From the NCBI GenBank assembly GCA_030761205.1, contig JAULJL010000003.1:1674001-1738000 (forward strand): 64,000 nucleotides of DNA. Reading direction: 5' to 3'. A program made the translations under genes and the position numbers. A model generated the notes under the pieces. That model saw only the letters and a list, made by a program, of their open reading frames with translations. It was not told the origin of the DNA and did no database searches. Positions 23,982-33,427 of the stretch are shown piece by piece. Origin of the DNA: Fremontodendron californicum. Lineage: Eukaryota; Streptophyta; Magnoliopsida; Malvales; Malvaceae. The first letter of the stretch is position 1. The number at the start of each line of letters is the position of its first letter.

Positions 23982-25323
23982 GAAAGTGACTGCTATGACC
24001 TCTGTTTGATTTTATGGCTCAAACTTAATCCTTTAATGCTGGTTTAAGGAAACATGATTTAAAGGTACAAAAAATCGTCCCTTTATCAAAACTGTGCTTG
24101 TGTTTTTTCTTTTTGTTTGGCAACAAAGATGTGATTGTGCTGTCTTTTTCTCCCATCTTTCTGATTTTAGACTTCTATGTATGTTTCTCTTTGGAAAAAA
24201 GTGACATCTCATTGCTATTGAATTTGGATCAAGGTTGCACTGTCAGTAAGTTAGTGATGAGATTGATAAAATATTTTTGACATCAGGATGTTGTTTTTTT
24301 TGTTCTTCAAGCATGATTTGTTCTTTGCTGAACAAAACTTGCTAATGCTGAACCCTTTTTTTCTGCAGGTTTTATAATTCTGAAGTAGCACCATTTAGTT
24401 ATATGTGATCAGCTGCTGCCATTAGTACCACTTTCATTTAACAGACTTTGAGGTTGTATCTGGGACCTTGAAGGATCTTATGTTTCTAATGGATGATTTT
24501 GTAGGATCCTGAGAGTAACTTTTAACAATTTGGCCAAGCTACTGCCTTAATTTGGCCTAAAAAAATGTTAAATTCATATCTTGTCTTGCATTTGTAGCCA
24601 TTCTGGAGTATGGAATCCAACCCAAAATTTTGCTGTCCCTGGCTAGAACTTGGTTATGTAATAATTTCCCATACAATTACTTGCAATTGGAGTCTATAAA
24701 TGAAAAAGCTGAATACTCTGAAGAAGTCCTTGTAGACCCGGTAATATCGGACATGACACACGAATATATCAAAATATATTTAACACAAATTATTAACAAG
24801 TTAAAGTTTATATAAATATAAAATACTTTAAATACGATTATGACACGAACACATACGTGAATATATGAATTGTAATGTCTCTTTGTTTCTTTCTTAAGGA
24901 GAAAAGGGTCAAGGTGGTTGGAGGTCGAAGTGGAAGTCCTGCAAGTGCAATGCTTTGCCAACTCTAAGGTTTTGTTTAGTAATGCTTTTGACATAATTTT
25001 TGAGGTCAAAAATTGTTTTTCACCGTAAACGTAATTTTAAACAGATAAAAAAATTAATTTTTACTGTTAAAATCATGGTTTGAAAAGTCAAATAAAAAAA
25101 TAAAAAAATATAGCTTTTAGATTTTAAAAGTTGACTTTTGGATAAAATGATTTTATTATTCTTATATTGCTATATTTTTATTATTTTAAACATATTTTTT
25201 TTTTTACATTTTAATTTTCTACAAATACTTTTTCACAACAATGCTAAATACTTAAAAGTTTTTAAATCATAATTTTTTATCATATTTTTTTCAATCAAGT
25301 TTTTTTCAATCTAAATTTTTTTG
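23982..25323. repeat. LPAT 3' region with a copy of the right-edge repeat
   Basis: No gene is seen. At about 24735-24880 lies a degenerate, reverse-oriented relative of the repeats filling 62.1-64 kb, recognisable by GACACGAACAC, TTAACAAGTTAAA and repeated TATATAAA blocks. The final 300 bp are AT-rich up to the gypsy insertion site. Confidence 0.5.
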
Positions 25324-25328
25324 AAGAA

Positions 25329-26840
25329 TGATGGTAACTCAATTAAGAGTTGTAAACCCAAGTGCAGGTTATGTTCAAGTAATAAATTCTCGGGTGTCCG
25401 AGGTCGAACCACAAGGAAGCGTATTAGTAAGTATAAGTTTATAAATATATAAGAAAAAGAAAATAAACAAGATATTAGGGAATCAATAACAAAGAAAGTA
25501 AACAAGATATTAGAGAACAAAATAAACAAAATAACATAAAAGCAATTAAACAAGATATAAAAAACAATAAGAAAAGATGTTGAGGTTAGAGAATCCACTC
25601 TTGGTGTTATGCTAAGATTAATCTTGTTTTATTACACAATTGAAATCCACACATAAGGGAGGTTCCAATCGGAAGGTTTAGCAATTCAGTCCAAATTGTC
25701 CAACGTCCATAGCATATGATATTATGTTCATTTGGTGTCCTCAAAACTCATAAAAAGAGTCCAAGCATTCCTTATGCCAAGGTATATGTCTACAACAAAT
25801 CAAGGTTATGAAACCAAGCATTTATTGTGCCATTTTCATTGTCAATAATGAATCAAGATCCCTACTTTGCAAGTATGATTTTAAACCAAAAGAAAATATT
25901 ATCTATACTAGTGTTTATAAATGATAATTCATTTTAGCTCATGTTTAAGAGACTAACCTTAGCATTTACCAAGAGCTTCACCTCATCACCTCAACAATAT
26001 GATTAGCAACACATACTAGATATGAATAAAATGAAAAGATATGTAAGAAGCATAAGTAAATATAGAAAAAGAAAACTAGAGAAAGGAAAGAAAAAGAAAA
26101 CTTAGAGAATTTTATTACAATGGCTAATATCCTACCAATCTATCAATCTATCCCAATACTCATCCAAAGCCCTCTATTTATACACATTTTGGAGGGCTAA
26201 ATGACAAGAGACAAGCTTTACAAATTTCAAAGGTAGGTATAATAGGTGGGTGCATTTTTCTAACAATTTTCGTCATATTGTATGACAATTCTGATCAGCC
26301 AGCTTGATGGTCGATTTTGTCAATGTTTCAGGCTCGATCTGATAAAATGGTCTTCTAGAAAAATATACCCCTATCCGTTACGGATCCATAGCCATTGGAA
26401 TCAGATCATTTGCTCATGTGGATCGGAAGATATGGTCAAAATACCAAAACATGTCAGCACAGACGTCATTGCACATCAACCAACTTGATGGTCGATTTCG
26501 CTAGGGAAAACGACTCCGTTTCAAGAAGTGTAAAACATGAAAAAGATAGATATGCCTCTTAAATTTGCATGGTTAAAATTTCAGCCTTATTGCTTCAGTG
26601 AAACTCCAGATATAGCCGATATGGCAAAAGGTGTCGGAACTGGAACTGAACTGGATTTGCCCTTAATTGTTGATTTAACCTAGTAATCTGAAATCACTCA
26701 AAGAAACTCGTGAAAAAACACCAAATTACATAAAAATATAAAAGATCATAAACACAATTAGACTAAGCAATAATAACTCGTATTTGACGCAAAACAATAA
26801 TAAAACATAACTAAAAACTATATAATTATACGAGTTATCA
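25329..26840 (-). repeat. 3' LTR of the gypsy element
   Basis: On the minus strand this 1,512-bp LTR starts TGATAACTCG and ends GAGTTACCATCA, the usual TG...CA form with a short inverted end. It is virtually identical to 33428-34939. It contains the same TATA box (minus strand, about 26171-26182), so it could drive outward transcription toward the 3' end of the LPAT gene. Confidence 0.95.
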
Positions 26841-26851
26841 CACCCCCACAC
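26841..26851 (-). promoter_or_regulatory. Polypurine tract of the gypsy element
   Basis: The minus strand reads GTGTGGGGGTG directly before the TGATAACTC start of the 3' LTR. This is the expected second-strand primer site in plant gypsy elements. Confidence 0.85.
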
Positions 26852-28624
26852 TTAGATTGTTGCTAGTCCCTAGCAACGACTCAATAAAAATAAAATAAGA
26901 AAATCTAATCTAATCCATTTTCGTAGGAAATCACGGTGGCACTTAGCATGTGACACAAGCCTTTAAACCCCTAGGTGTCCCTAGTGGACGAGTTTAGTCT
27001 CGTGAGGGTTTGCTAGAACGATACCCACAAACATTGAAAAACTAAAATATAAGTAAACTACATACACTAAAAATATTTACTCCTAATCCTTTCAATATAA
27101 ATTAGAGACAATCTTTGAACAAGTCTTATAAACTAATCAATAGCTCAAAGAATTTCACAAAAAATCATGCTTGAATGTAAATAAATGAGTTAAGCCAATA
27201 TTAACATAACATATTTCAATCAAAATAGTGCATATTCAACTTAATCTCAACCTCTCACATGGGATACTCTCTTGATTTTCACTCTTTAAAGTAGTGGTAA
27301 AGTGTTTACACTCAATCAATCTCATGAAAACACTTCTACCATATGCTTGCTTGTCCACCTATTCTCCACTATTTAGATCATACAACTTCATAAATCAAGA
27401 GGTCTTTATTCAAGGTTGTAATGGGGCCAAAGGGTTATAATGTGGTTAAAGAACAAAAGGATAAAGATATCACAAAGGTTCCAAAGAGTTCATAGAGTTT
27501 AGAGACATAATAAGATCATACAAATAAAACTTCTCAAAACTCTTATAAAGCACATAATAACATAGGCTAAATATTCATGTTGAGCCTTTGCATCATTCTA
27601 ACCAACTTTGTAACATCTTTTTCTAGAAGTTCAAGAGAAGATTTTTTTTTTTTTTTTTAATATGGGAATGTATTTGACAATGATCCCTTTCTTTTTCTCT
27701 TGACTTTTTCTTTTCTTTTCTTCCCCCACACTTATCTTTTGTTTCTAACCCAAATTTTCAACTAAAAATATCCCTTATTATTTTTTTTAATATGTCTCAA
27801 AATATAAAAATCCATCTTTAGAACAAGGGTAAGGATATAAGTATATTTAGGCTAGGTGTAAGTTGTGGTTACCAATAAAACATCATATTTAATGTAGGCT
27901 CAAATTGGCTCACTAGTGGGGATGTTCTCTTAGAACATTAATAAGGGATGGCTGTTTGGCTCTGGTTATAATCCTAATGCCTCTATCATATTCATGTTGT
28001 CACATGTATCAATATAGTCTCAAACGGTTTAAAGCAAGTTCTAGAGAATCATGTAATCATAAGAGCACTCAAGAAAGAAATTAGATTGATTTGTATAATG
28101 CATCAATCATTATAGGCTCAAAAACTCACAAGGATGATTATACAAGTCAGATTAAGTCTAAACATGCTTCTTTCTCAATGAACATATCATATTAATATTG
28201 GCTCATAAAAAGGTTGATATCAAGCTCAATTCTCATGAAAATCTTCTCACTAATAAATCTGTTTTAGACTTATGCAATTCATATCTCATTATAGTATTGA
28301 AAGTAACTAAAACACACTAAAAACACACTAAGTCTAAACATGCTTTTTTTTTTTTTTGAAGAAGAAGATTAAATCAAACTGACAAGGTATGTCTCAAGTC
28401 TCCCTTACTCAGACCTTGTTCAGAATGAATACTTCTAAATGTCTTAAAACACAACAAATTTTTTTTTTTTTTTTAAATTAGCAAAATATGTCCCTTACCC
28501 CCTACTAAAATATGACATTGTCCCCAATGTCAAATTTTAAAGGTAGAATTTAGGAGATATTACCTGCAGAGGTTGCTAACCACTTATTATAACTGAGACA
28601 CAACAAGCAAAATGTTAGATAATG
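26852..28624 (-). other. Long 3' untranslated region of the gypsy element
   Basis: About 1.8 kb lie between the LOG stop codon and the polypurine tract, with no open frame of note. It has T-runs near 27640-27660, 28345-28360 and 28460-28475. At 28514-28531 is a perfect 7-bp hairpin, GACATTG-TCCC-CAATGTC. Motifs of this kind (CATTGnGGACAATG) recur near the 3' ends of plant gypsy coding regions. Confidence 0.7.
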
Positions 28625-29272
28625 TCACAAAGACAAAGTGCAATCCACTCCTTGCTCGTCCATATCTCTTTTTCTTTTTCCGAGCGTTTGCGAAACAACC
28701 GTAGCAGATAAACACTCATAAGCTTGGAGATTTTTGAGTAAATCTTCAATGGTTGTAGCAGAAATTATGGTTCTCCTTGCCTCTGAAAACATGAATCCAT
28801 TATCCACAGCATTATCTAAATATGAAAGCAAATTACTAAAATAACCATTAATATTAAGCAAACCAATGGGTTTCTTATTTGTGACCAAAGATGACCAAGA
28901 AGCCACGCAAGCTATTTCTTCCAATGTACCCAGACCTCCTGGTAAAGCAATGAATGCATCGGCAGAATGGTACATGATTGTTATCCGTTCAGGGATACTC
29001 CAGACTTGTATTTCCTTACCCACGGTAGGTCCACAAAAATCTGTGAATAGTTTTGGCACGATTCCTAGAACTGGACTTCCTCCGGCGTGTGCTGCTGTAG
29101 CGACTGCTCCCATTAAACCCGTACTACCGCCTCCATAAATCAACCGGATCTTTTGTTGGGCAAGTATTACTCCAACTCTTATGGCTTCATCAGCGAATAT
29201 TTTATTTTTCCCTGGATAAGCACCTCCAAAGACACAAATTTTTTTAATGCGTTGGGACGAAGTACTTTCCAT
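28625..29272 (-). CDS. LOG-type cytokinin riboside 5'-monophosphate phosphoribohydrolase, inside a retroelement
   Basis: LOG enzymes release active cytokinin bases from their nucleotide precursors in one step in the cytosol. This 215-residue ORF shows the whole fold: KKICVFGGAYPGK (residues 10-22), YGGGSTGLMG (46-55), Arg96 just before the DAFIALPGG strand, and the family signature PGGLGTLEE (111-119) with its catalytic Glu. KPIGLLNINGYF and the C-terminal helix also match. The usual Lys after the catalytic Arg is Ile, and there is an extra basic tail (GKRKRD). Plant LOG genes have several introns and this copy has none, so it was probably captured through an RNA intermediate. The frame opens at 29308, but a 3' splice site at 29289/29288 and the homology both favour the ATG at 29272. 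The ORF is intact, with no stops. Activity is inferred, not shown. Confidence 0.9.
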   Translation of the reverse strand: MESTSSQRIKKICVFGGAYPGKNKIFADEAIRVGVILAQQKIRLIYGGGSTGLMGAVATAAHAGGSPVLGIVPKLFTDFCGPTVGKEIQVWSIPERITIMYHSADAFIALPGGLGTLEEIACVASWSSLVTNKKPIGLLNINGYFSNLLSYLDNAVDNGFMFSEARRTIISATTIEDLLKNLQAYECLSATVVSQTLGKRKRDMDEQGVDCTLSL

Positions 29273-29284
29273 TTTTTTTTTAGA

Positions 29285-29305
29285 GTGCCTGAAAGAGAAT
29301 GAATA
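29285..29305 (-). promoter_or_regulatory. Candidate 3' splice site before the LOG ORF
   Basis: The minus strand reads TTCATTCTCTTTCAG|GCACT: a pyrimidine tract and CAG 16 nt before the LOG ATG (cut between 29289 and 29288). The in-frame upstream ATG at 29308 would fall inside the removed intron. Confidence 0.5.
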
Positions 29306-29637
29306 CATGGTGTAATATATAGAGGACTGAGTAGTGAATCAGACAAGAGTAATAATGTCGCCGAAAGTGTATCTGACCTGTCAGAAGAAAATGTTAACCT
29401 AACAAAAGATTTTTGCGTGATTTCAGGAAGAAAATCAAAAAGAGAAGAAAAATCAACCGTAAAAGACTAATGCAAAAAAAAAAATCGAGAATAATTACAC
29501 AAATCGAACAACACGTAAATTAAACCGAAATGAAGTTATTGCAAATCAAACCAAAAGCTGAGAAGTCATTTATTGTAGTTGTGACTGTGGCCCACATCTT
29601 CCTCTGGTTTTACGTCCAGAAACGGCTTAAACGCCTT

Positions 29638-30174
29638 CTATGAGTCGAGGATATGCTTCCCATCCAGTTTTCTTACAAGCTGGCAAACAGGGTCTTTTAA
29701 CATCAGATTCCCAAGATGTTGCCATTCCCTTTGGAATTGCGGCCATAAATCAAGAATTTCTCTTTGTACGTCTCCACTAGGATGTGTCTCAAGAGAAAGT
29801 TGGATATTACCCAAATTCTCCTTACTCAGTCCATCCTTAATGAATTCAATTTTATCATCTCGATTAGAGGACGGAATCCCAATAGAACGACATTTACCGT
29901 TACACGTCCATCGTGCACATTTGTGGCAATTTGAACTCATGCGCTTTGCTCGTCGCTTCTTTGCAAAAGTGCTTCTACCTGTACCTGGTAAATGCAAAAC
30001 AGGAAGATATTCATCTTCACGTACCTTGGCTTCAATTATCCAACGTATGTCTTCAGGAATCCCTTTGTGCATAAGCATTCTTAATCTTTCAAATCGAACT
30101 TGGTAAAGCTTTAGTAAAATATTTCGAGGAAAAGGAGGAAATCGTTTCTGCAATCTTGTGAGAATATCATCCAT
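29638..30174 (-). CDS. Basic Cys-rich protein resembling carla/viti/allexivirus nucleic-acid-binding proteins
   Basis: This 178-residue ORF has an alpha-helical start (residues 14-50), then GTGRSTFAKKRRAKR (64-78) followed at once by a compact Cys cluster, C83-X2-C86-X4-C91-X3-C95, and the segment IEFIKDGLSKE. A Gly-Arg-Ser and basic arginine-lysine stretch joined to a zinc-finger-like Cys cluster is the layout of the small nucleic-acid-binding proteins near the 3' end of carlavirus, vitivirus and allexivirus genomes. Several of these bind RNA/DNA and suppress RNA silencing. The C-terminal 60 residues are unfamiliar. It is not a gag zinc knuckle (no CCHC). I judge the resemblance from motif order, not an alignment. 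The frame opens at 30225, but the ATG at 30174 comes one base after a strong acceptor. No stop or frameshift is seen. Confidence 0.55.
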   Translation of the reverse strand: MDDILTRLQKRFPPFPRNILLKLYQVRFERLRMLMHKGIPEDIRWIIEAKVREDEYLPVLHLPGTGRSTFAKKRRAKRMSSNCHKCARWTCNGKCRSIGIPSSNRDDKIEFIKDGLSKENLGNIQLSLETHPSGDVQREILDLWPQFQREWQHLGNLMLKDPVCQLVRKLDGKHILDS

Positions 30175-30195
30175 CCTGAAAAAAAAAAAAATGAA
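30170..30195 (-). promoter_or_regulatory. Candidate 3' splice site before ORF2
   Basis: The minus strand shows a run of T followed by CAG|GATGGATG (cut between 30176 and 30175). This near-ideal plant acceptor places the ORF2 ATG one nucleotide into the exon. Confidence 0.6.
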
Positions 30196-30326
30196 AGAGA
30201 AATTGAAAGAGAAATTTACATACAATATCAGTTTTGTGGGTAGCTGATGGAACCGACTTAAGTAATCACGGAGTACCGTTATCCGCCATTTAACCGGGGT
30301 TAAAAAAATAAAAATTATATTTACAT

Positions 30327-33203
30327 CTAGTTATTTTCAAAACAAGGATCAGAAAGAAAAACAACCTCTTCTTGAGTAACATGATTTTCCAAAAAGAGTT
30401 TGAGTCTTTGTCCATTTACCTTGAATACGTTACCATTTTGAGGATTCTCAATGTCAACTGCTCCATAATGATACACATGCTTAACCACAAATGGGCAAAT
30501 CCATCTTGATCTCAACTTACCAGGAAATATGTGAAGTCTAGAATTATAAAGTAGAACTTTTTGCCCAACATCAAATGTTTTTCTTGAAATTAACTTGTCA
30601 TGAAAGGCTTTAGTTCTTTCTTTATGAATTTTAGAATTCTCATATGCATCTTTTCTGAGTTCCTCAAGTTTATTTATGACTGGAAAAGTTTCATTCTCAC
30701 CCAAAAAGGAATATTTTAGCTCGGATGGCAATGGTTTTAAATCCAGCTTGGGTGGTTCAATAGTTGATGGTACAGTGACATTTGTGAGTGATGGAAGTTC
30801 CTCAAACTTTTGTTTCCAACAATGCTTATCCTGAAAAGAATTTAACAAAGAATCAGTGTGTGAAATTTCTGAAGCATTATCAAACTCACATTTAATTAAA
30901 TAAGCTTCTAAAGGATCATGAAATGTGGTAGTGGTGAGATGTTCATGAACAAGTTCTTCAATGAAGTCCACTTCATATACTTCTGAATCATCACCAGGTT
31001 GCTTGCAAATGTTGAACACATTTAATTCTAAAGTCATATTTCCAAAAGAAATGTTCAACATACCATTCCTGCAATTTATCAGAGCATTAGAAGTTGCAAG
31101 AAATGGACGGCCTAATATAACAGGAATTTGAACATTTGGATTTGAAACAGGATGTGTGTCCAAAATAATAAAATCAACAGGAAAGTAAAAATTATCAATT
31201 TGAACCAAAACATCTTCAACTATCCCTCGAGGAATTGTTACAGAACGATCAGCTAGTTGAAGTGTAACAAGTGTTTCCTTGAGTTCACCTAAACCTAACT
31301 GTTGATAAACAGAAAAAGGCAAAAGATTAACACTAGCACCAAGATCAAGCAATGCACGTTCTATTCTAGTGTTTCCAATGATGCATGAGATTGTTGGACA
31401 TCCAGGATCTTTGAATTTTGGTGGAGTAAGGTGCTGAATGATTGAGCTCACACTTTCCGTCAGAAATGCTTTCTTTTGTACATTATGTTTCCTTTTAACT
31501 GTGCACATGTCCTTCAAAAATTTAGCATAAGATGGAACTTGTTTGATTGCATCCAATAAAGGAATGTTAATCTTAACTTGTTTGAAAAGTTCATATATTT
31601 CTGCATTTTTATTCAAATTCTTTATTGTTTGCAACCTTTGAGGAAAAGGAGCAGGATGCATACCTTTTTCTTTGTCCAAATTTTCAAGAAGTTCAGACTT
31701 ACCATCATCCTTACCATTACTTTTCGGAGGGGAAGGAGGATCTTGGTCTTTTGATGGAATGTTTTTGTCAATTGCCTTTCCACTTCGAAGAGTTGTGATA
31801 GAACTGGCATTTTCCTGTTGAGTTTCATTGGAGCAAGAAACAAGACATTGAGTAGAAGGGTTAGGCTGAGGTTGAGCAGGAAACTTACCTTTTTCTTGAG
31901 TGCGTAATGAAGCTGTCAATGTGGACAAGGTGTTTTTGATCTCATTGATGTCCTGTGAAGTTTGGTTGTTCACATTTGCTTGTGTTTGCATGAATGCTTG
32001 CAATGTCTCTTCTAAGGTTTGTACACGTGAAGGTTGATAGGAAAAAGTGTTGCCCGGCTTTTGAGATTGTGGTACTTGAACATGATTATTATTCCGCCAA
32101 CTGAAGTTGGGATGATTTCTCCATTCAGGGTTATACGTTTCAGAGTAAGGAGAAGGAAAAGGCTTTTTAAATGTGTTTATGGAATTTACTTGATCATGCA
32201 ACGCTTCTTTAAGAATGGGAATGTTTGGACATTCAGAAGTGGGGTGTCCCATGATTTCACAAATTCCACAACTTTCTTCATTTTTAACCGTTTTGACTTC
32301 TTTTACTTCTCTAAGTTCCATGGCTTCAATCTTTCTAGCCAAATTAGCTACTTTAGCTTTTATCTCATCTTCTTGACTAAAATGATATTTACCTCTGTTA
32401 GAAACAAGATTAGATCTATTGGAACTTTCAGAGGAATTATCTGTGTGCCAGGCTTGAGAGTTATCTGCCAAATGGTCTAGGTAGTCAAAGGCTTCTTCAG
32501 GTTCTTTTTCTAGAAACTCACCGTTACACATTGTTTCAACAAATTGTTTAGTTTCGGGAGTTAAACTTTCATAAAAGAAACTAATAAGACGCCATTTTTC
32601 AAAACCATGATGTGGACAAGAACTTAACAAATCTTTAAAACGCTCCCAGCACTGAAAAAATGCTTCATTTTGATTTTGATTGAAATTTTGAATCTGTCTT
32701 TTCAAAGCAGTAGTTTTATGTGCTGGGAAAAATTTCTTTAGAAACTCAGTTTGTAATTCTTGCCATGTGCCAATTGACCTTGGTTTTAAATTATGAAGCC
32801 AAATTTTTGCTTTATCTTTTAAAGAAAAAGGAAATAATTTTAGCTTGACAATTTCATTTGTGCATTGTTGGTCATTAAAGGTGACACATACATCTTCGAA
32901 GTCTTTTAGAAACGAGTAAGCACTTTCTGATTCTAACCCATAGAAATTTGGAAGCAAAGCTATCATACCTGGTTTAAAACGAAAGTTGTTTGCATTGAGA
33001 GGAAAAATAAAACAAGAGGGTGATGAGCTTCGAGTTGGTTGCAAGTAGTCACGCATGGTGCGTACTTGTCTGTTCTCATCTTCAGCATGAACACTTTCAT
33101 TGTCAGCCATGGTAGGAGTTGTATTAGAAAGATTACCTGAAAAAGTTTCACAATAAAATCTAACTAAACGACGAGATCTAAAATCACGTCGCCAAACAAG
33201 CAT
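30327..33203 (-). CDS. Gypsy gag-protease polyprotein fused to the integrase C-terminus (RT/RNase H/IN core deleted)
   Basis: This is a single open frame of 958 codons. Gag typically starts at the inner Met (33110, MADNESVHAED; then RDYLQPTRSSS). The capsid-like domain includes LKLFPFSLKDKAKIWL, FLKKFFPAH and FFYESLTPETKQF. A CCHC zinc knuckle follows (CGICEIMGHPTSEC), then a glutamine-rich linker. The aspartic protease has LLDLGASVNLLPFS and ILGRPFL. After the segment that normally leads into reverse transcriptase (KYSFLGENETFPVI) the frame jumps, near 30670-30690, to the end of integrase (LEELRKDAYENSKIHKE, VGQKVLLYNSRL, FPGKLRSRWICPF). The RT, RNase H and catalytic integrase core are thus deleted in frame. 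It may supply capsid and protease but cannot copy itself. Confidence 0.92.
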   Translation of the reverse strand: MLVWRRDFRSRRLVRFYCETFSGNLSNTTPTMADNESVHAEDENRQVRTMRDYLQPTRSSSPSCFIFPLNANNFRFKPGMIALLPNFYGLESESAYSFLKDFEDVCVTFNDQQCTNEIVKLKLFPFSLKDKAKIWLHNLKPRSIGTWQELQTEFLKKFFPAHKTTALKRQIQNFNQNQNEAFFQCWERFKDLLSSCPHHGFEKWRLISFFYESLTPETKQFVETMCNGEFLEKEPEEAFDYLDHLADNSQAWHTDNSSESSNRSNLVSNRGKYHFSQEDEIKAKVANLARKIEAMELREVKEVKTVKNEESCGICEIMGHPTSECPNIPILKEALHDQVNSINTFKKPFPSPYSETYNPEWRNHPNFSWRNNNHVQVPQSQKPGNTFSYQPSRVQTLEETLQAFMQTQANVNNQTSQDINEIKNTLSTLTASLRTQEKGKFPAQPQPNPSTQCLVSCSNETQQENASSITTLRSGKAIDKNIPSKDQDPPSPPKSNGKDDGKSELLENLDKEKGMHPAPFPQRLQTIKNLNKNAEIYELFKQVKINIPLLDAIKQVPSYAKFLKDMCTVKRKHNVQKKAFLTESVSSIIQHLTPPKFKDPGCPTISCIIGNTRIERALLDLGASVNLLPFSVYQQLGLGELKETLVTLQLADRSVTIPRGIVEDVLVQIDNFYFPVDFIILDTHPVSNPNVQIPVILGRPFLATSNALINCRNGMLNISFGNMTLELNVFNICKQPGDDSEVYEVDFIEELVHEHLTTTTFHDPLEAYLIKCEFDNASEISHTDSLLNSFQDKHCWKQKFEELPSLTNVTVPSTIEPPKLDLKPLPSELKYSFLGENETFPVINKLEELRKDAYENSKIHKERTKAFHDKLISRKTFDVGQKVLLYNSRLHIFPGKLRSRWICPFVVKHVYHYGAVDIENPQNGNVFKVNGQRLKLFLENHVTQEEVVFLSDPCFENN
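33128..33142 (-). promoter_or_regulatory. Candidate 5' splice site in the gag leader
   Basis: The minus strand reads TTTTCAG|GTAATCTTTC (cut between 33137 and 33136), 27 nt upstream of the probable gag ATG at 33110. Splicing from here to either acceptor would remove gag and bring ORF2 or the LOG ORF close to the 5' end of the mRNA. Confidence 0.45.
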
Positions 33204-33222
33204 AAAACAAATTTAATATACA

Positions 33223-33362
33223 GATTAGGCGGTATAACCAGCCAATAAAAATAAAACAAAGTTAATATACAATATAAATATAAATATATAGAAAATTAGG
33301 CGGTATAACCAGCCAAAATAAAACAAAGTTAATATACAAATTAGGCGGTATAACCAGCCAAT
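33223..33362 (-). repeat. Three repeated hairpin motifs in the retroelement leader
   Basis: ATTAGGCGGTATAACCAGCC occurs three times (starting at 33223, 33295 and 33340) between PBS and gag. On the RNA strand each contains GGCTGGTTATACCGCC, able to fold as a short stem with a one-base bulge and a UAU loop. The position suggests packaging or dimerisation signals. Confidence 0.8.
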
Positions 33363-33403
33363 AAAAATAAATATACTTATAAACTTATATACTTAGTATT
33401 GCC

Positions 33404-33421
33404 TCCCCGGCAACGGCGCCA
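33404..33421 (-). promoter_or_regulatory. Primer-binding site for tRNA-Asp
   Basis: The minus strand reads TGGCGCCGTTGCCGGGGA. This is complementary to the 3' end of plant tRNA-Asp including CCA and is typical of Athila-type gypsy elements. It begins 6 nt after the 5' LTR. Confidence 0.93.
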
Positions 33422-33427
33422 AAAACT

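Noticed and set aside
25311..25598. Hydrophobic 95-residue open frame on the minus strand, with a near-identical one at 33428-33697
   Set aside because: Both lie wholly inside the LTR copies; the similarity is just LTR identity, and the Phe/Leu/Ile composition comes from AT-rich DNA.
26282..26488. 68-residue open frame repeated exactly at 34381-34587
   Set aside because: It is the same LTR segment twice, with no start context or known domain.
32034..32480. 148-residue plus-strand open frame
   Set aside because: It is antisense to the gag region and has no recognisable domain.
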